Positions 16,656-25,817 of a stretch of 64,000 bases of DNA are shown piece after piece. The position numbers and the translations under genes were made by a program. The DNA comes from Bacteroidales bacterium (GTDB lineage: Bacteria; Bacteroidota; Bacteroidia; Bacteroidales; Bacteroidaceae): the NCBI GenBank assembly GCA_004555245.1, contig SFIS01000002.1, positions 16,899-80,898 on the forward strand, given 5' to 3'. Numbering within the stretch: position 1 is the first letter of the stretch; every line of letters begins with the position of its first letter. The notes below the pieces were generated by a model that saw only the letters and a list, made by a program, of their open reading frames with translations, was not told where the DNA came from and did not search any database.

Positions 16656-19600
16656 ATGACATTCAGACTCTTTACCCGTAACAGAGTATTGTCACTTGCG
16701 ATTATGCTGCTCGTAGCGGTGAGCCATATCGTGAGTGCCCAGAACCAGTATGGCATCCCGTCGGACATTCAGGACGGCAACATCCTGCACTGTTTCAACT
16801 GGAAGCTGTCAGACATCAAGTCAGAACTGCCCAACATAGCGAAAGCAGGCTTCGGGGCTGTTCAGATCTCGCCGATGCAGCGTCCCGACCAGTCGCAGGT
16901 GAAATGGTACGATGCCTATCGCCCGTATGATTTCAAATTTACAGACAACGTTCTCGGCAGTGCTGCCGACCTGAAGGCTCTCTGCTCGGCAGCAGAAAGC
17001 TACGGCATAAAAATCATCGTCGATGTGGTTGCGAACCATGTTGACGGCACGGCAAGCAACAAGACGGAATATCACGATTCGTGGTGGAACAGCAACGGCC
17101 GTCTGCGCTGGAACGGTGACGTCAACTACGGCGACAGATACTCCATCACGCACAACCAGTTGGGCGGCGGAGGCGGTTATCCCGACGTCAACTCCGAGGA
17201 CAGCGAGGTTGCAAACCGTGCCAAGGCTTATCTCGAAGAGTTGAAGTCCATGGGCGTGAAAGGCATTCGCTGGGACGCCGCAAAGCACATCGCGCTCCCC
17301 TCTGAAGGCTGCAGCTTCTGGAGCACCGTGACCTCCGTACCGGGCCTCTACCACTACGGTGAGATTCTCGACAATCCCGGCGGAAGCAACGGTGACAAAC
17401 TTATGATAGAATACACGACCTATATGTCTGTTACAGACAACGGATATGGCGACGGCGCACGCAACAGCGGCGGCGTGCCGGGAGGCCACGCCGGCTGGGC
17501 TGCCGGCACCCTCGAAGACAACAAGGTGGTGTATTGGGGCGAGAGCCACGACACATACTCAAACAACGGAGGTGGATCGAAAAACACCTCGCAGGATGTC
17601 ATAGACCGGGCATACGCCATCGTGGCGTGTCGCGCAGGAGCTACAGCACTCTATTTCTCGCGCCCCTCGCAGACGGCATCGGACAACATAAAACTCGGAG
17701 TGAAAGGCTCGACACACTTCACGGCGGCTGCCATCGCGGCGGTGAACAACTTCCGCAATGCGATGGTCGGCAAACCCGACTACTACTCTCAGAACGGAAG
17801 CACAGCGAGTGTGACACGCAAGGACGGCGGCGCGGTGATTGTGAACCGCAACGGCGGAGGCAGCGTCAGCATCGCGAACGGCGGAGGCTACTGCCCTGCG
17901 GGCACATACAAGGACAAGGTGTCTGGCAACACATTCACCGTGACGAAATCAACCATCAGCGGCACCGTAGGCTCTACGGGCATCGCCGTGATATACGACG
18001 GTGTCACGACGGATCCGACAGACCCCACCGACCCCACTGACCCGACAGACCCGACAGAGACCTACACCCCGACTGTCACGGCAAGCGAGACAAGCTGCTT
18101 CCTCGAAACTGAATACAGCAATGCGAAGGTGTGGATCTGGGATAACAGCAACAAGTACACCGGCGACTCATGGCCGGGCGAAGACATGACACTGATGGGC
18201 AAGGCCACATCGGGGAAGAACATCTTCAAATGGACCTACTCCGGCTCGCTGACAACAATGCCGACTGGCATCATCTTCACGCACGACGGCGGACAGAAGA
18301 TTGTAGAGAATGACATCGCATTCAAGAACCACGGCTACTATGTCGAGGCGGTATATTCAAAAGAGATAACTGCCACGGGCGGAAGCACCGACCCCACCGA
18401 CCCTACCGACCCTACTGACCCGAGCGGAGACTTCACCGTATATTTCGACAACGCATCGGCAGGATGGAACCAGCCTTACGTTCACTACTGGGGAGGGACA
18501 AGCCAATCGACATGGCCGGGCATGAAGATGACGCTGCACAGCGGAAACATCTGGAAAGCCACAGTGGCTGAAGGCACGACAGGACTGGTGTTCAACGTCG
18601 GAGGCAACGGCGACCAGACCAAAGACTTCACCGCCATCGCCAACCACCTCTACAACAAGAGCGGCGACCAAGGGGAATACGGCGGCGGTACACCGACACC
18701 CACGACACCCGTAGTATCTGCTTCGCCAGCTTCGGGCGCCACTTTCACCGACGCCATCACCGTGACTCTCTCCGTCACACCGTCAACGGCGACAATCTAC
18801 TACACCACCGACGGCTCTGCACCTTCACAGACATCATCCGTCTATAGCTCGCCGCTGACATTCAGCGAGACCACGACACTCAGGACATTAGCCACGACAA
18901 CAGACGGCGGAACGGCGACAGGCTCCTTCACATACACAAAGAAGAGCGGTTCTGACCCCGTAGTTCCCGTACAGCCGGGCACATCACTGAACACCGAATA
19001 CTACAAGACGAACCCCAACGGACAGGTGGGCACGAACAAGACAGTCAACATGAGCTTCTCGAACGGACAGTCTTCTACCGCCCTCTCAAACTGGACGGAG
19101 AACGAACTCATAGCACAGGGTGCGGCACGCGACGTCTGCCAGGCTATCAAAGGACATCACGAGCGCCCCGTCGTTGACTCCTACGCCCTCTATGCCGCAT
19201 ACGACAGCGAGTATCTCTACCTCGGCGTGCAGTATGTATATACCATCTGGGACATCTACGGAGAAGGCAAGCAGCCGGGCGAGTCAAAGCCGTACAATAT
19301 GGACGGACGACTGATGATTGCCTTCGACCTTAACCCCAACGTCAGCGTGGATGGCACTCTCGTAAACGGAAACACCATCTGGGACGCTGACGGACAGTAC
19401 AACACGTTCGACAACGGCGCTGACTGCTTCTGGCTCGGAAGCACGAAACCGGGCGTAGGCACACCGGGACTGTTCTTCCCGAACAGCAACGGCAAGTTCG
19501 ACTACAACGACCCCAACAGCTGCAAGAGCATCTCCGGACTCTACTACGGACATCAGGACGGACTGCTGCCTTCCATCACGCATATCTACGGACAGTCGGA

Positions 19601-20141
19601 ATTCGGTTACGACCCGGACGTGCTCACCGGCACTACCGGTTTCACCGACCTCATCAACGAGATTGACCCGAGCGCGCACACATTCTATGAATACCGTTTC
19701 AAACTCGCCGACCTCGGTATCACCGAGAGCTACATCAAGACACAGGGCATCGGAGTGATGGTGATAGACACATACGGACAGGGTGCAATAGGCTCGCTGC
19801 CCTACGACCCGACAGTGTATGACAACGTCAACGTAGAATACAGCAAAGACCCGTCGTCGAGCAATGAGAAGGAAGACAAGGACTGCTTCACCTACTCTAT
19901 GGCACGCATCGGAAAACTCGTCACAACTGACATAGCCGACACGGAAACCGTTGCAGCAAAACCTCTCGCTGTCAGAGCGCAGGGCGGAAAGCTCTGCATC
20001 ACGGCAGACAAGGCACAGACTGTCAAAGTAACCTCTGCTGCAGGCGTGACGAGGACATACAGACTGACGCCGGGACAGAACATCATCGGCGGTCTCGGAA
20101 GAGGCGTCTATATCGTCAACGGCAGGAAGGTGGCACTGTAA
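16656..20141 (+). CDS. GH13 alpha-amylase with starch-binding modules and type IX secretion tail
   Basis: Large secreted alpha-amylase (1161 residues) that should cleave alpha-1,4-glucan at or outside the cell surface. Signal peptide: about 1-29. The GH13 barrel holds DVVANH (Asp123), GIRWDAAKH (nucleophile Asp207), YHYGEILD (acid/base Glu236) and WGESHD (Asp299), so the catalytic set is complete. After a Thr-Asp-Pro repeat linker (about 452-468) come two starch-binding CBM26-like modules, each with a SWPG or TWPG motif, separated by a second such linker. A chitobiase-C-type Ig module (about 686-762), a CBM9/DOMON-like region (about 780-1075) and a C-terminal sorting domain ending GVYIVNGRKVAL follow. 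That tail is the type A signal of the type IX system encoded at 33.5-39.6 kb. The ATG at 16656 is chosen over an earlier frame opening because it directly precedes the signal peptide. Confidence 0.92.
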   Translation: MTFRLFTRNRVLSLAIMLLVAVSHIVSAQNQYGIPSDIQDGNILHCFNWKLSDIKSELPNIAKAGFGAVQISPMQRPDQSQVKWYDAYRPYDFKFTDNVLGSAADLKALCSAAESYGIKIIVDVVANHVDGTASNKTEYHDSWWNSNGRLRWNGDVNYGDRYSITHNQLGGGGGYPDVNSEDSEVANRAKAYLEELKSMGVKGIRWDAAKHIALPSEGCSFWSTVTSVPGLYHYGEILDNPGGSNGDKLMIEYTTYMSVTDNGYGDGARNSGGVPGGHAGWAAGTLEDNKVVYWGESHDTYSNNGGGSKNTSQDVIDRAYAIVACRAGATALYFSRPSQTASDNIKLGVKGSTHFTAAAIAAVNNFRNAMVGKPDYYSQNGSTASVTRKDGGAVIVNRNGGGSVSIANGGGYCPAGTYKDKVSGNTFTVTKSTISGTVGSTGIAVIYDGVTTDPTDPTDPTDPTDPTETYTPTVTASETSCFLETEYSNAKVWIWDNSNKYTGDSWPGEDMTLMGKATSGKNIFKWTYSGSLTTMPTGIIFTHDGGQKIVENDIAFKNHGYYVEAVYSKEITATGGSTDPTDPTDPTDPSGDFTVYFDNASAGWNQPYVHYWGGTSQSTWPGMKMTLHSGNIWKATVAEGTTGLVFNVGGNGDQTKDFTAIANHLYNKSGDQGEYGGGTPTPTTPVVSASPASGATFTDAITVTLSVTPSTATIYYTTDGSAPSQTSSVYSSPLTFSETTTLRTLATTTDGGTATGSFTYTKKSGSDPVVPVQPGTSLNTEYYKTNPNGQVGTNKTVNMSFSNGQSSTALSNWTENELIAQGAARDVCQAIKGHHERPVVDSYALYAAYDSEYLYLGVQYVYTIWDIYGEGKQPGESKPYNMDGRLMIAFDLNPNVSVDGTLVNGNTIWDADGQYNTFDNGADCFWLGSTKPGVGTPGLFFPNSNGKFDYNDPNSCKSISGLYYGHQDGLLPSITHIYGQSEFGYDPDVLTGTTGFTDLINEIDPSAHTFYEYRFKLADLGITESYIKTQGIGVMVIDTYGQGAIGSLPYDPTVYDNVNVEYSKDPSSSNEKEDKDCFTYSMARIGKLVTTDIADTETVAAKPLAVRAQGGKLCITADKAQTVKVTSAAGVTRTYRLTPGQNIIGGLGRGVYIVNGRKVAL

Positions 20142-20186
20142 ACGGCTGACATACAAAAGGAAAAAACTCATCAAGATAATTATATT

Positions 20187-20234
20187 CTGCGGACAGACAG
20201 AGGGACACACCTCTTGTTTGTCCGCAGTTTTTTT
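20187..20234 (+). terminator. Terminator after the amylase gene
   Basis: A 9-bp perfect stem (CTGCGGACA / TGTCCGCAG) closes a 23-base loop and is followed by seven T. The T-run doubles as the upstream half of the next promoter. Confidence 0.8.
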
Positions 20235-20262
20235 GCGCTTACCGTTTTTTTTCGTAACTTTG
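20232..20262 (+). promoter_or_regulatory. Promoter of rmuC
   Basis: TTTG at 20232-20235 and TAACTTTG at 20255-20262 with a 19-nt spacer: a full consensus match. The start near 20270 rules out translation from the earlier open frame at 20218. Confidence 0.75.
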
Positions 20263-20313
20263 CACGACAGGAGACACACTCCGCACGACGACAAGAAGAA
20301 TCATATCAAAGAA

Positions 20314-21822
20314 ATGGCACAGAATATGGAAACCACAGTCATCATCACTCTCATCGCGGCAGTTGTCGCCGCGGCTCTCGCTTTCATCTTAGGTCTGAGG
20401 ACGGGAAAGAAGAACGGCGACGAGAAATGCTACACGCTGGCAAAGCTGTCGGAAGAACAGAAAGGCAGAATCACGGCCCTTGAATACGAGGCGAAGCGCC
20501 TCAACGACTGCCTGCGGGAGACAACGGCACAGCGCGACGTCAACGCCGCTATGGCAGAGAACACAAAAATGCAGCTCGAACAGCTGAAAGCCGACCAACG
20601 GAAACAGACAGAAGACATGGCGGCGGCGTACGAGAAACAGCTGCAGCAGATAAAGGAGACGGCAGAGAAACAGATAGAGACGCTGAAGGACATGAACAAG
20701 AAGCAGGTGGACAGCCAGCTCGCCCTCATCCGCGAACAGATGACTGCCACATCCGAAACGGTTCTGAAAGCACGGCAGAAGGAACTGGGAGAACAGAACA
20801 TGGAGCAGGTGTCGAAAATCATCGACCCCCTGCAACAAAGCCTGAAACTCATGCGCGAGGCACTCGACAGCTCGAAACAACAGCAGAAAGACGCCCTGAC
20901 GAAACTCGACGCGACAATTCAGGCGAATATGCGGAACAACGCCAACCTCGAAGAGACTGCCGCCAGACTGACGAAAGCCCTCACAGGCGACGTCAAGGCG
21001 CAGGGAAACTTCGGGGAGATGAAACTGAAACAGCTGCTCGAAGACCTCGGGCTGAAAGACGGGGAGCAGTACGACTCGCAGCAACATCTGCGGGACACAC
21101 TCGGAACACTGGTTAAGGACGACGAGGGGAAAGGGCTTATACCCGACTTCATTCTGCACTTCCCGAACAACAGGCACGTCGTGGTGGATTCCAAAATGTC
21201 GTTCACGGCATACGAGAGATATATGAACGCCGAAACGGAAGAGGAGAGACACATGCACCTGAAAGACCATCTCGCAAGCGTCAGGGCACAGGCAGAACGC
21301 CTCGCAAGAAAGGATTACAGCAGATACCTGCCTGCCGGATACAACAAGCTGAACTTCGTAATCATGTATATACACACCGAAGGCGCGCTGAACCTCGCCC
21401 TGCTCAACGACAGCTCGCTATGGAGAGAGGCGTATGACAAAGGCGTGCTCATTCTCGGACCGCAGACGATGTATATGAACCTGCGCGTGCTGGAGATGAT
21501 GTGGACACAGGTGAGACAGCTGTCAAACCAGGAGAACATGATGAAGGCGGCAAACACACTCGTCGAAAGGGTGCAGGACTTCGGCATAAGATTCGCCGAC
21601 GTGGAGACAAAGATGCAGGACACGATGAAGGCGATGGGAAAACTGCGCATCACGACGGCTGACAGCGGACCCGGCATTATCACTGCCGCACGAAACCTGC
21701 TGAAGGCGGGAGCGAGAGAAAACAAGAAGAAGAAAACGCTGGCTGAACTCGAGACGGCGACTTTCATTGACAACGACAGCTCGCAACTCTTCATCGAAGA
21801 AAATACCGGAAACAGCATCTGA
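20314..21822 (+). CDS. rmuC: DNA recombination protein RmuC homologue
   Basis: A 502-residue RmuC-family protein, thought to limit inversions or rearrangements at short inverted repeats, perhaps as a nuclease. It has one N-terminal membrane helix (about residues 5-25), a long coiled coil rich in Glu, Lys and Gln (about 40-190), and the RmuC core with GNFGEMKLKQLLEDLGL, PDFILHFPNNRHVVVDSKMS and YLPAGYNKLNFVIMYIHTEG. The DSK in the second motif is the PD-(D/E)xK-like acidic-lysine pair. The ATG at 20314 is chosen because the promoter lies just upstream; a second ATG at 20326 is also possible. The following sigma-factor ATG is 82 bases beyond the stop. Confidence 0.9.
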   Translation: MAQNMETTVIITLIAAVVAAALAFILGLRTGKKNGDEKCYTLAKLSEEQKGRITALEYEAKRLNDCLRETTAQRDVNAAMAENTKMQLEQLKADQRKQTEDMAAAYEKQLQQIKETAEKQIETLKDMNKKQVDSQLALIREQMTATSETVLKARQKELGEQNMEQVSKIIDPLQQSLKLMREALDSSKQQQKDALTKLDATIQANMRNNANLEETAARLTKALTGDVKAQGNFGEMKLKQLLEDLGLKDGEQYDSQQHLRDTLGTLVKDDEGKGLIPDFILHFPNNRHVVVDSKMSFTAYERYMNAETEEERHMHLKDHLASVRAQAERLARKDYSRYLPAGYNKLNFVIMYIHTEGALNLALLNDSSLWREAYDKGVLILGPQTMYMNLRVLEMMWTQVRQLSNQENMMKAANTLVERVQDFGIRFADVETKMQDTMKAMGKLRITTADSGPGIITAARNLLKAGARENKKKKTLAELETATFIDNDSSQLFIEENTGNSI

Positions 21823-21904
21823 CAAGAAAAAACGCCACACCCGACGCAATGTTTGGGGCATATACATTATTATATATATAGCGGGAGGACATCTACCCTT
21901 GACA

Positions 21905-22441
21905 ATGAACGGCGAAGAACAGACCATAAGCAAGGCTCAACACGGAGACAGGTGTGCCATGCATGAGATTTACAACGCTCATGCGGCATACCTCTTCGCC
22001 GTTTGCACGAGATATGTCGCCGACAACGACAGCGCGAAAGATGTCATGCAGGAAGCCTTCATACGTATCTTCAACAACATCTCGCAGTTCAGATACAGAG
22101 GCGAAGGCACGCTCAGGGCATGGATGACGCGCATCGTCGTAAACGAAGCGCTGAAGCACATCAGACGGAACAGCATCTTCTACGACACCGACATAGAGAA
22201 GATTGACATGCCGGACGAGGAGGAGACCGACATACACGGCGTGCCGCCAGACGACATACACGACATCATAAGACAGCTGCCCGACGGCTACAGGACGGTG
22301 CTCAACCTCTTCGTATTCGAGCAGAAGAGCCACAAGGAGATTGCCAAGATGCTCGGCATTTCAGAACTTACATCGGCATCGCAATACCACAGGGCGAAGA
22401 AACTGCTAAGAAAACTCGTGAAAGAACATCTCCGCACATAA
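21905..22441 (+). CDS. ECF RNA polymerase sigma factor
   Basis: A 178-residue ECF sigma factor. Region 2 is DNDSAKDVMQEAFIRIFNNI and continues with RAWMTRIVVNEALKHIRR; region 4 is LPDGYRTVLNLFVFEQKSHKEIAKMLGISELTSASQYHRAKKLL in two helices. The frame is open from 21767 inside rmuC, but the ATG at 21905 matches the family start. It is followed after 57 bases by a gene for a protein with an anti-sigma-like cytoplasmic head, so the two probably form a sigma/anti-sigma pair. An AT-rich motif (TTATTATATATATAGC) lies 22 bases before the ATG and recurs elsewhere in the window. Confidence 0.92.
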   Translation: MNGEEQTISKAQHGDRCAMHEIYNAHAAYLFAVCTRYVADNDSAKDVMQEAFIRIFNNISQFRYRGEGTLRAWMTRIVVNEALKHIRRNSIFYDTDIEKIDMPDEEETDIHGVPPDDIHDIIRQLPDGYRTVLNLFVFEQKSHKEIAKMLGISELTSASQYHRAKKLLRKLVKEHLRT

Positions 22442-22498
22442 ACCATACAATTCGCAAACTTGTCAACTGAAACAACTTGTCAACAAAAAAAACATATT

Positions 22499-23770
22499 AT
22501 GCCCCAAGATAATTTTGAAGACATACTGAGAAAGAAACTCACTGACCACGAGCTCAAAGCGCCCGACGGACTGTGGGAAGACATAGAGGCAGCCATGCAG
22601 GCAGGCCAACGCAGGCGGCACATACGCATCCTGCGCCTCGCCACCATAGGCATAGCGGCTGCCGCGTGTCTCTTCGTCGCTTTCCCGTGGATGACACCCG
22701 GCGGCACCGACGGCGGAAGGAAACAGATGAGACAGATGATGGCAGAGGAGAAGGCGGCACACGAGACCGTCCGGGACATCGTGGCGGACAACACTCCTGC
22801 CCGGAACTCTGCGGAAGACAGGCGTGACGATGCGCCGGGTAACAGGTCCTCACACAGCCGGAATGCAGGCATGGACACGCACGACATAGCGGCTGCCGCA
22901 GTCTGTCAGCCGACGCCGTCAAGCAGCCAGCCGACGCCGTCAAGCAGACGGGACAACGGCGACACCATCGCGACAACACCTGAGCCCACGAAGACAGCAG
23001 CCTGCAACAGCAAGACATCAACACAAGACGCACGGACATCACCGCAAAACACCCGTGCGACGGCAACACGCAATGCCATGGCTGCCGTTTCGCAACACGA
23101 CACGCAACAGAGAGCAACACGCGCCAGACACCGCCGCAACACCGCCCCGGCACCCCTCACGGCGTCGGTCTATGGCTTTGGCGTAGGCGGGGGATCTTCT
23201 TCGCCTGCCGGGAATGTGCAGATGACGGGACTGAAAGCTACATACTGGGACAACACGGCATACGTCGCCGACCCGCAACAGTTGTCGCAGAAGCCGGAGA
23301 TAACGGCAGACCATCATTATCCGATACGCTTCGGAGCAGCCATGAGGTATCAGATAGCGCCACGCATAGGCTTAGAGAGCGGCGTGAGATACACCATCCT
23401 CAACTCTGACTTCACGACAAAGAACGCGAACATCAATATCAGTCAGAACGTGGGCTTCCTCGGCATACCCGTCACGGTGACCTACGATATCCTGCAGGCC
23501 GGGGCGTTCAGCACGTACGCGACAGCCGGAGGAGAGGTGGCGAAAAGCATTGTCGCACACGACGACAACGGCAGCAGCCTGCCACATCCGTGGCAGTTGT
23601 CGGTGCAGGCGGCAGTGGGTATGCAATATGGCATAACGGAGAACATCGGCGTTTATATCGAACCGGGCATAGGTTACTATTTCGACAACAACTCGTCGCT
23701 CGAGACGTACTACTCCGAACACCCCATCAACTTCACCCTCTCGTTCGGTTTCCGCCTCCTGCTGAAATAG
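22499..23770 (+). CDS. Membrane-anchored protein with C-terminal outer-membrane-type beta-barrel domain, possible anti-sigma partner
   Basis: A 423-residue protein of unusual build. Residues 1-44 are a charged cytoplasmic head (MPQDNFEDILRKKLTDHELK...), a helix at about 45-64 crosses the inner membrane, a low-complexity Pro/Ser/Thr/Arg linker follows (about 75-210) with a tandem QPTPSSS repeat, and the last 210 residues resemble a PorT-type outer-membrane barrel (GFGVGGG, YPIRFGAAMRYQIAPRIGLE, final SFGFRLLLK). The ATG at 22499 is preferred to a TTG at 22460. Immediately after an ECF sigma gene, the head is a reasonable anti-sigma domain. A linker long enough to cross the periplasm could join inner and outer membranes. 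The function is inferred only. Confidence 0.7.
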   Translation: MPQDNFEDILRKKLTDHELKAPDGLWEDIEAAMQAGQRRRHIRILRLATIGIAAAACLFVAFPWMTPGGTDGGRKQMRQMMAEEKAAHETVRDIVADNTPARNSAEDRRDDAPGNRSSHSRNAGMDTHDIAAAAVCQPTPSSSQPTPSSRRDNGDTIATTPEPTKTAACNSKTSTQDARTSPQNTRATATRNAMAAVSQHDTQQRATRARHRRNTAPAPLTASVYGFGVGGGSSSPAGNVQMTGLKATYWDNTAYVADPQQLSQKPEITADHHYPIRFGAAMRYQIAPRIGLESGVRYTILNSDFTTKNANINISQNVGFLGIPVTVTYDILQAGAFSTYATAGGEVAKSIVAHDDNGSSLPHPWQLSVQAAVGMQYGITENIGVYIEPGIGYYFDNNSSLETYYSEHPINFTLSFGFRLLLK

Positions 23771-23820
23771 CCACAGATGCCTGCTGAAATAGCCACAGAT
23801 GCCTACTGAAACAGCCACAG
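23761..23820 (+). repeat. 22-bp tandem repeat across a stop codon
   Basis: Two identical 22-bp units beginning GCTGAAATAGCCACAGATGC (23761-23782, 23783-23804) and a partial third with two changes. The TAG that ends the barrel gene is inside the first unit. Because 22 is not a multiple of three, change in copy number would not extend the protein. Confidence 0.85.
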
Positions 23821-23912
23821 CCTCCTCCGCACGGCATCTGCCCCAATCACACGGTGCATCTGCGGAATATGCCACAGACGGCAGGGGCGCATCTTCTACC
23901 GGTGACAGAACG

Positions 23913-23949
23913 AAAACAGGCAGCAATCATTGCGATTGCTGCCTGTTTT
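23913..23949. terminator. Bidirectional terminator between the barrel gene and pckA
   Basis: A perfect 16-bp stem (AAAACAGGCAGCAATC and its complement) with a 5-base loop; its A and T ends serve both strands. Confidence 0.88.
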
Positions 23950-23968
23950 GTTTATCTGTCGTCGCGAA

Positions 23969-25570
23969 TCAGAGCTTCGGACCTGCTGCCACGAGAGCCT
24001 TGCCTGCTTCGTTCGTGGTGTATTTGTCGAAGTTCTTGATGAAGCGAGCTGCAAGATCCTTTGCCTTCTCCTCCCACTGGCATGGGCACTCGTAAGTGTC
24101 GCGCGGGTCGAGGATAGCCGGGTTGACGTTAGGAAGAGCTGTCGGAACCTCAAAGTCGAACATCGGAATCTTCTTTGTCTCTGCCTTCAGGATAGAGCCG
24201 TCGAGGATAGCGTCGATGATGCCGCGTGTGTCAGGGATAGAGATACGCTTGCCGGTGCCGTTCCAGCCGGTGTTGACGAGGTATGCCTTGGCGCCGCTCT
24301 TCTGCATCTTCTTCACGAGTTCCTTAGCGTACTTTGTAGGATGGAGCTCGAGGAAAGCCTGTCCGAAGCAAGCCGAGAATGTCGGTGTCGGCTCGGTGAT
24401 GCCGCGCTCGGTGCCGGCGAGTTTTGCCGTGAAGCCAGAGAGGAAGTAGTACTGTGTCTGCTCAGGAGTGAGGATAGACACCGGAGGAAGCACGCCGAAG
24501 GCGTCAGCCGAGAGGAAGATGACATTCTTTGCTGCAGGAGCAGAAGAGCCCGGCTGGATGTTGTTGATGTGGTTGATAGGATAAGAGACGCGGGTGTTCT
24601 CTGTCACTGACTTGTCGTTGAAGTCGATTGTGCCGTCTTCAGCCACAGTGACGTTCTCGAGAAGCGCGTTGCGCTTGATGGCGCCGTAGATGTCCGGCTC
24701 GTTCTCCTTGGAGAGGTTGATGACCTTGGCATAGCATCCGCCCTCGAAGTTGAACACGCCGTTGTCGTCCCATCCGTGCTCGTCGTCGCCGATGAGGCGG
24801 CGCTTCGGGTCGGTAGAGAGAGTGGTCTTGCCCGTGCCGGAGAGGCCGAAGAAGATTGCGGTGTTCTCGCCGTTCATGTCACAGTTGGCAGAGCAGTGCA
24901 TAGAAGCGATGCCCTGGAGAGGGAGATAGTAGTTCATCATAGAGAACATACCCTTCTTCATCTCGCCGCCGTACCATGTGTTGATGATCACCTGCTCGCG
25001 GCTGGTAACGTTGAAGGCAACGCAAGTCTCTGAGTTCAGACCGAGTTCCTTGTAGTTTTCAACCTTTGCCTTTGAAGCGTTGTAGATTACGAAGTTCGGC
25101 TCGAACTCAGCGAGTTCCTCTGCTGTAGGCTTGATGAACATGTTTGTCACGAAGTGTGCCTGCCATGCCACCTCGACGATGAAGCGAACTGCCATGCGAG
25201 TGTCCTTGTTTGCACCGCAGAATGCGTCAACGACATAGAGGTTCTTGTTGCAGAGCTCCTTGACGGCGAGATCCTTCACCTGTGCCCATACGTCCTCGGA
25301 CATCGGGTGGTTGTCGTTCTTGTAGCCCTCGGTGGTCCACCATACGGTGTTCTTCGAGTTCTCGTCCATCACAATGTACTTGTCCTTAGGAGAGCGGCCG
25401 GTGTAGATGCCGGTCATGACGTTCACTGCGTCAAGCTCGGTGTTCTTACCTACCTCGTAGCCTTCGAGGCCTGCCTTTGTCTCCTCCTCGAACAACTGTT
25501 CGTATGAAGGGTTGTGCGCTATCACTGTTGACCCAGTGATGCCGTACTTTGTCAAATCTAAGTTTGCCAT
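23969..25570 (-). CDS. pckA: Phosphoenolpyruvate carboxykinase (ATP)
   Basis: Cytoplasmic enzyme interconverting oxaloacetate plus ATP and phosphoenolpyruvate plus CO2. In Bacteroidales it mainly runs toward oxaloacetate on the way to succinate and propionate. The 533-residue protein shows [10 protein letters not shown] (57-66), the [14 protein letters not shown] region (197-210), the P-loop GLSGTGKTT (242-250) and [20 protein letters not shown] with metal and ATP ligands. The open frame extends upstream to 25702, but the ATG at 25570 ([10 protein letters not shown]) matches the family. Codon use is strongly biased, as expected for an abundant enzyme. It is divergent from upp. Confidence 0.97.
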   Translation of the reverse strand: MANLDLTKYGITGSTVIAHNPSYEQLFEEETKAGLEGYEVGKNTELDAVNVMTGIYTGRSPKDKYIVMDENSKNTVWWTTEGYKNDNHPMSEDVWAQVKDLAVKELCNKNLYVVDAFCGANKDTRMAVRFIVEVAWQAHFVTNMFIKPTAEELAEFEPNFVIYNASKAKVENYKELGLNSETCVAFNVTSREQVIINTWYGGEMKKGMFSMMNYYLPLQGIASMHCSANCDMNGENTAIFFGLSGTGKTTLSTDPKRRLIGDDEHGWDDNGVFNFEGGCYAKVINLSKENEPDIYGAIKRNALLENVTVAEDGTIDFNDKSVTENTRVSYPINHINNIQPGSSAPAAKNVIFLSADAFGVLPPVSILTPEQTQYYFLSGFTAKLAGTERGITEPTPTFSACFGQAFLELHPTKYAKELVKKMQKSGAKAYLVNTGWNGTGKRISIPDTRGIIDAILDGSILKAETKKIPMFDFEVPTALPNVNPAILDPRDTYECPCQWEEKAKDLAARFIKNFDKYTTNEAGKALVAAGPKL

Positions 25571-25671
25571 GTTGTAATAATATAATGATATTGGGTTAAA
25601 CTTTTTTCGTTGTTCTCGTTGTCCTGTAAAAGTCGAAGAAAAAGTGGAAGAATCCATCTCTTTTGCTACCG

Positions 25672-25679
25672 CAAAATTA
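25672..25679 (-). promoter_or_regulatory. -7 promoter element of pckA
   Basis: On the minus strand the box is TAATTTTG, about 100 bases before the ATG; the upstream half is not well conserved. Confidence 0.45.
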
Positions 25680-25733
25680 CTAATAAATTGCAACATAGCC
25701 AATTCTTTTATGCTATTTTTAAAATTATTTTAC

Positions 25734-25741
25734 TAACTTTG
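25734..25741 (+). promoter_or_regulatory. -7 promoter element of upp
   Basis: TAACTTTG, an exact TAnnTTTG match about 76 bases before the ATG; the region 20 nt upstream is T-rich (CTTTTATGC) but has no exact TTTG. Confidence 0.5.
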
Positions 25742-25817
25742 CAGCGAAATATAATCTAAATCAAGTCAACGCATTGTTCGTGATGTTGACAAAGGAAAAA
25801 TTCAAAATTTACCGTAC

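Noticed and set aside
19284..20294. 336-codon minus-strand open frame over the end of the amylase gene
   Set aside because: Antisense to the type IX tail and its neighbour domain; no recognisable protein features.
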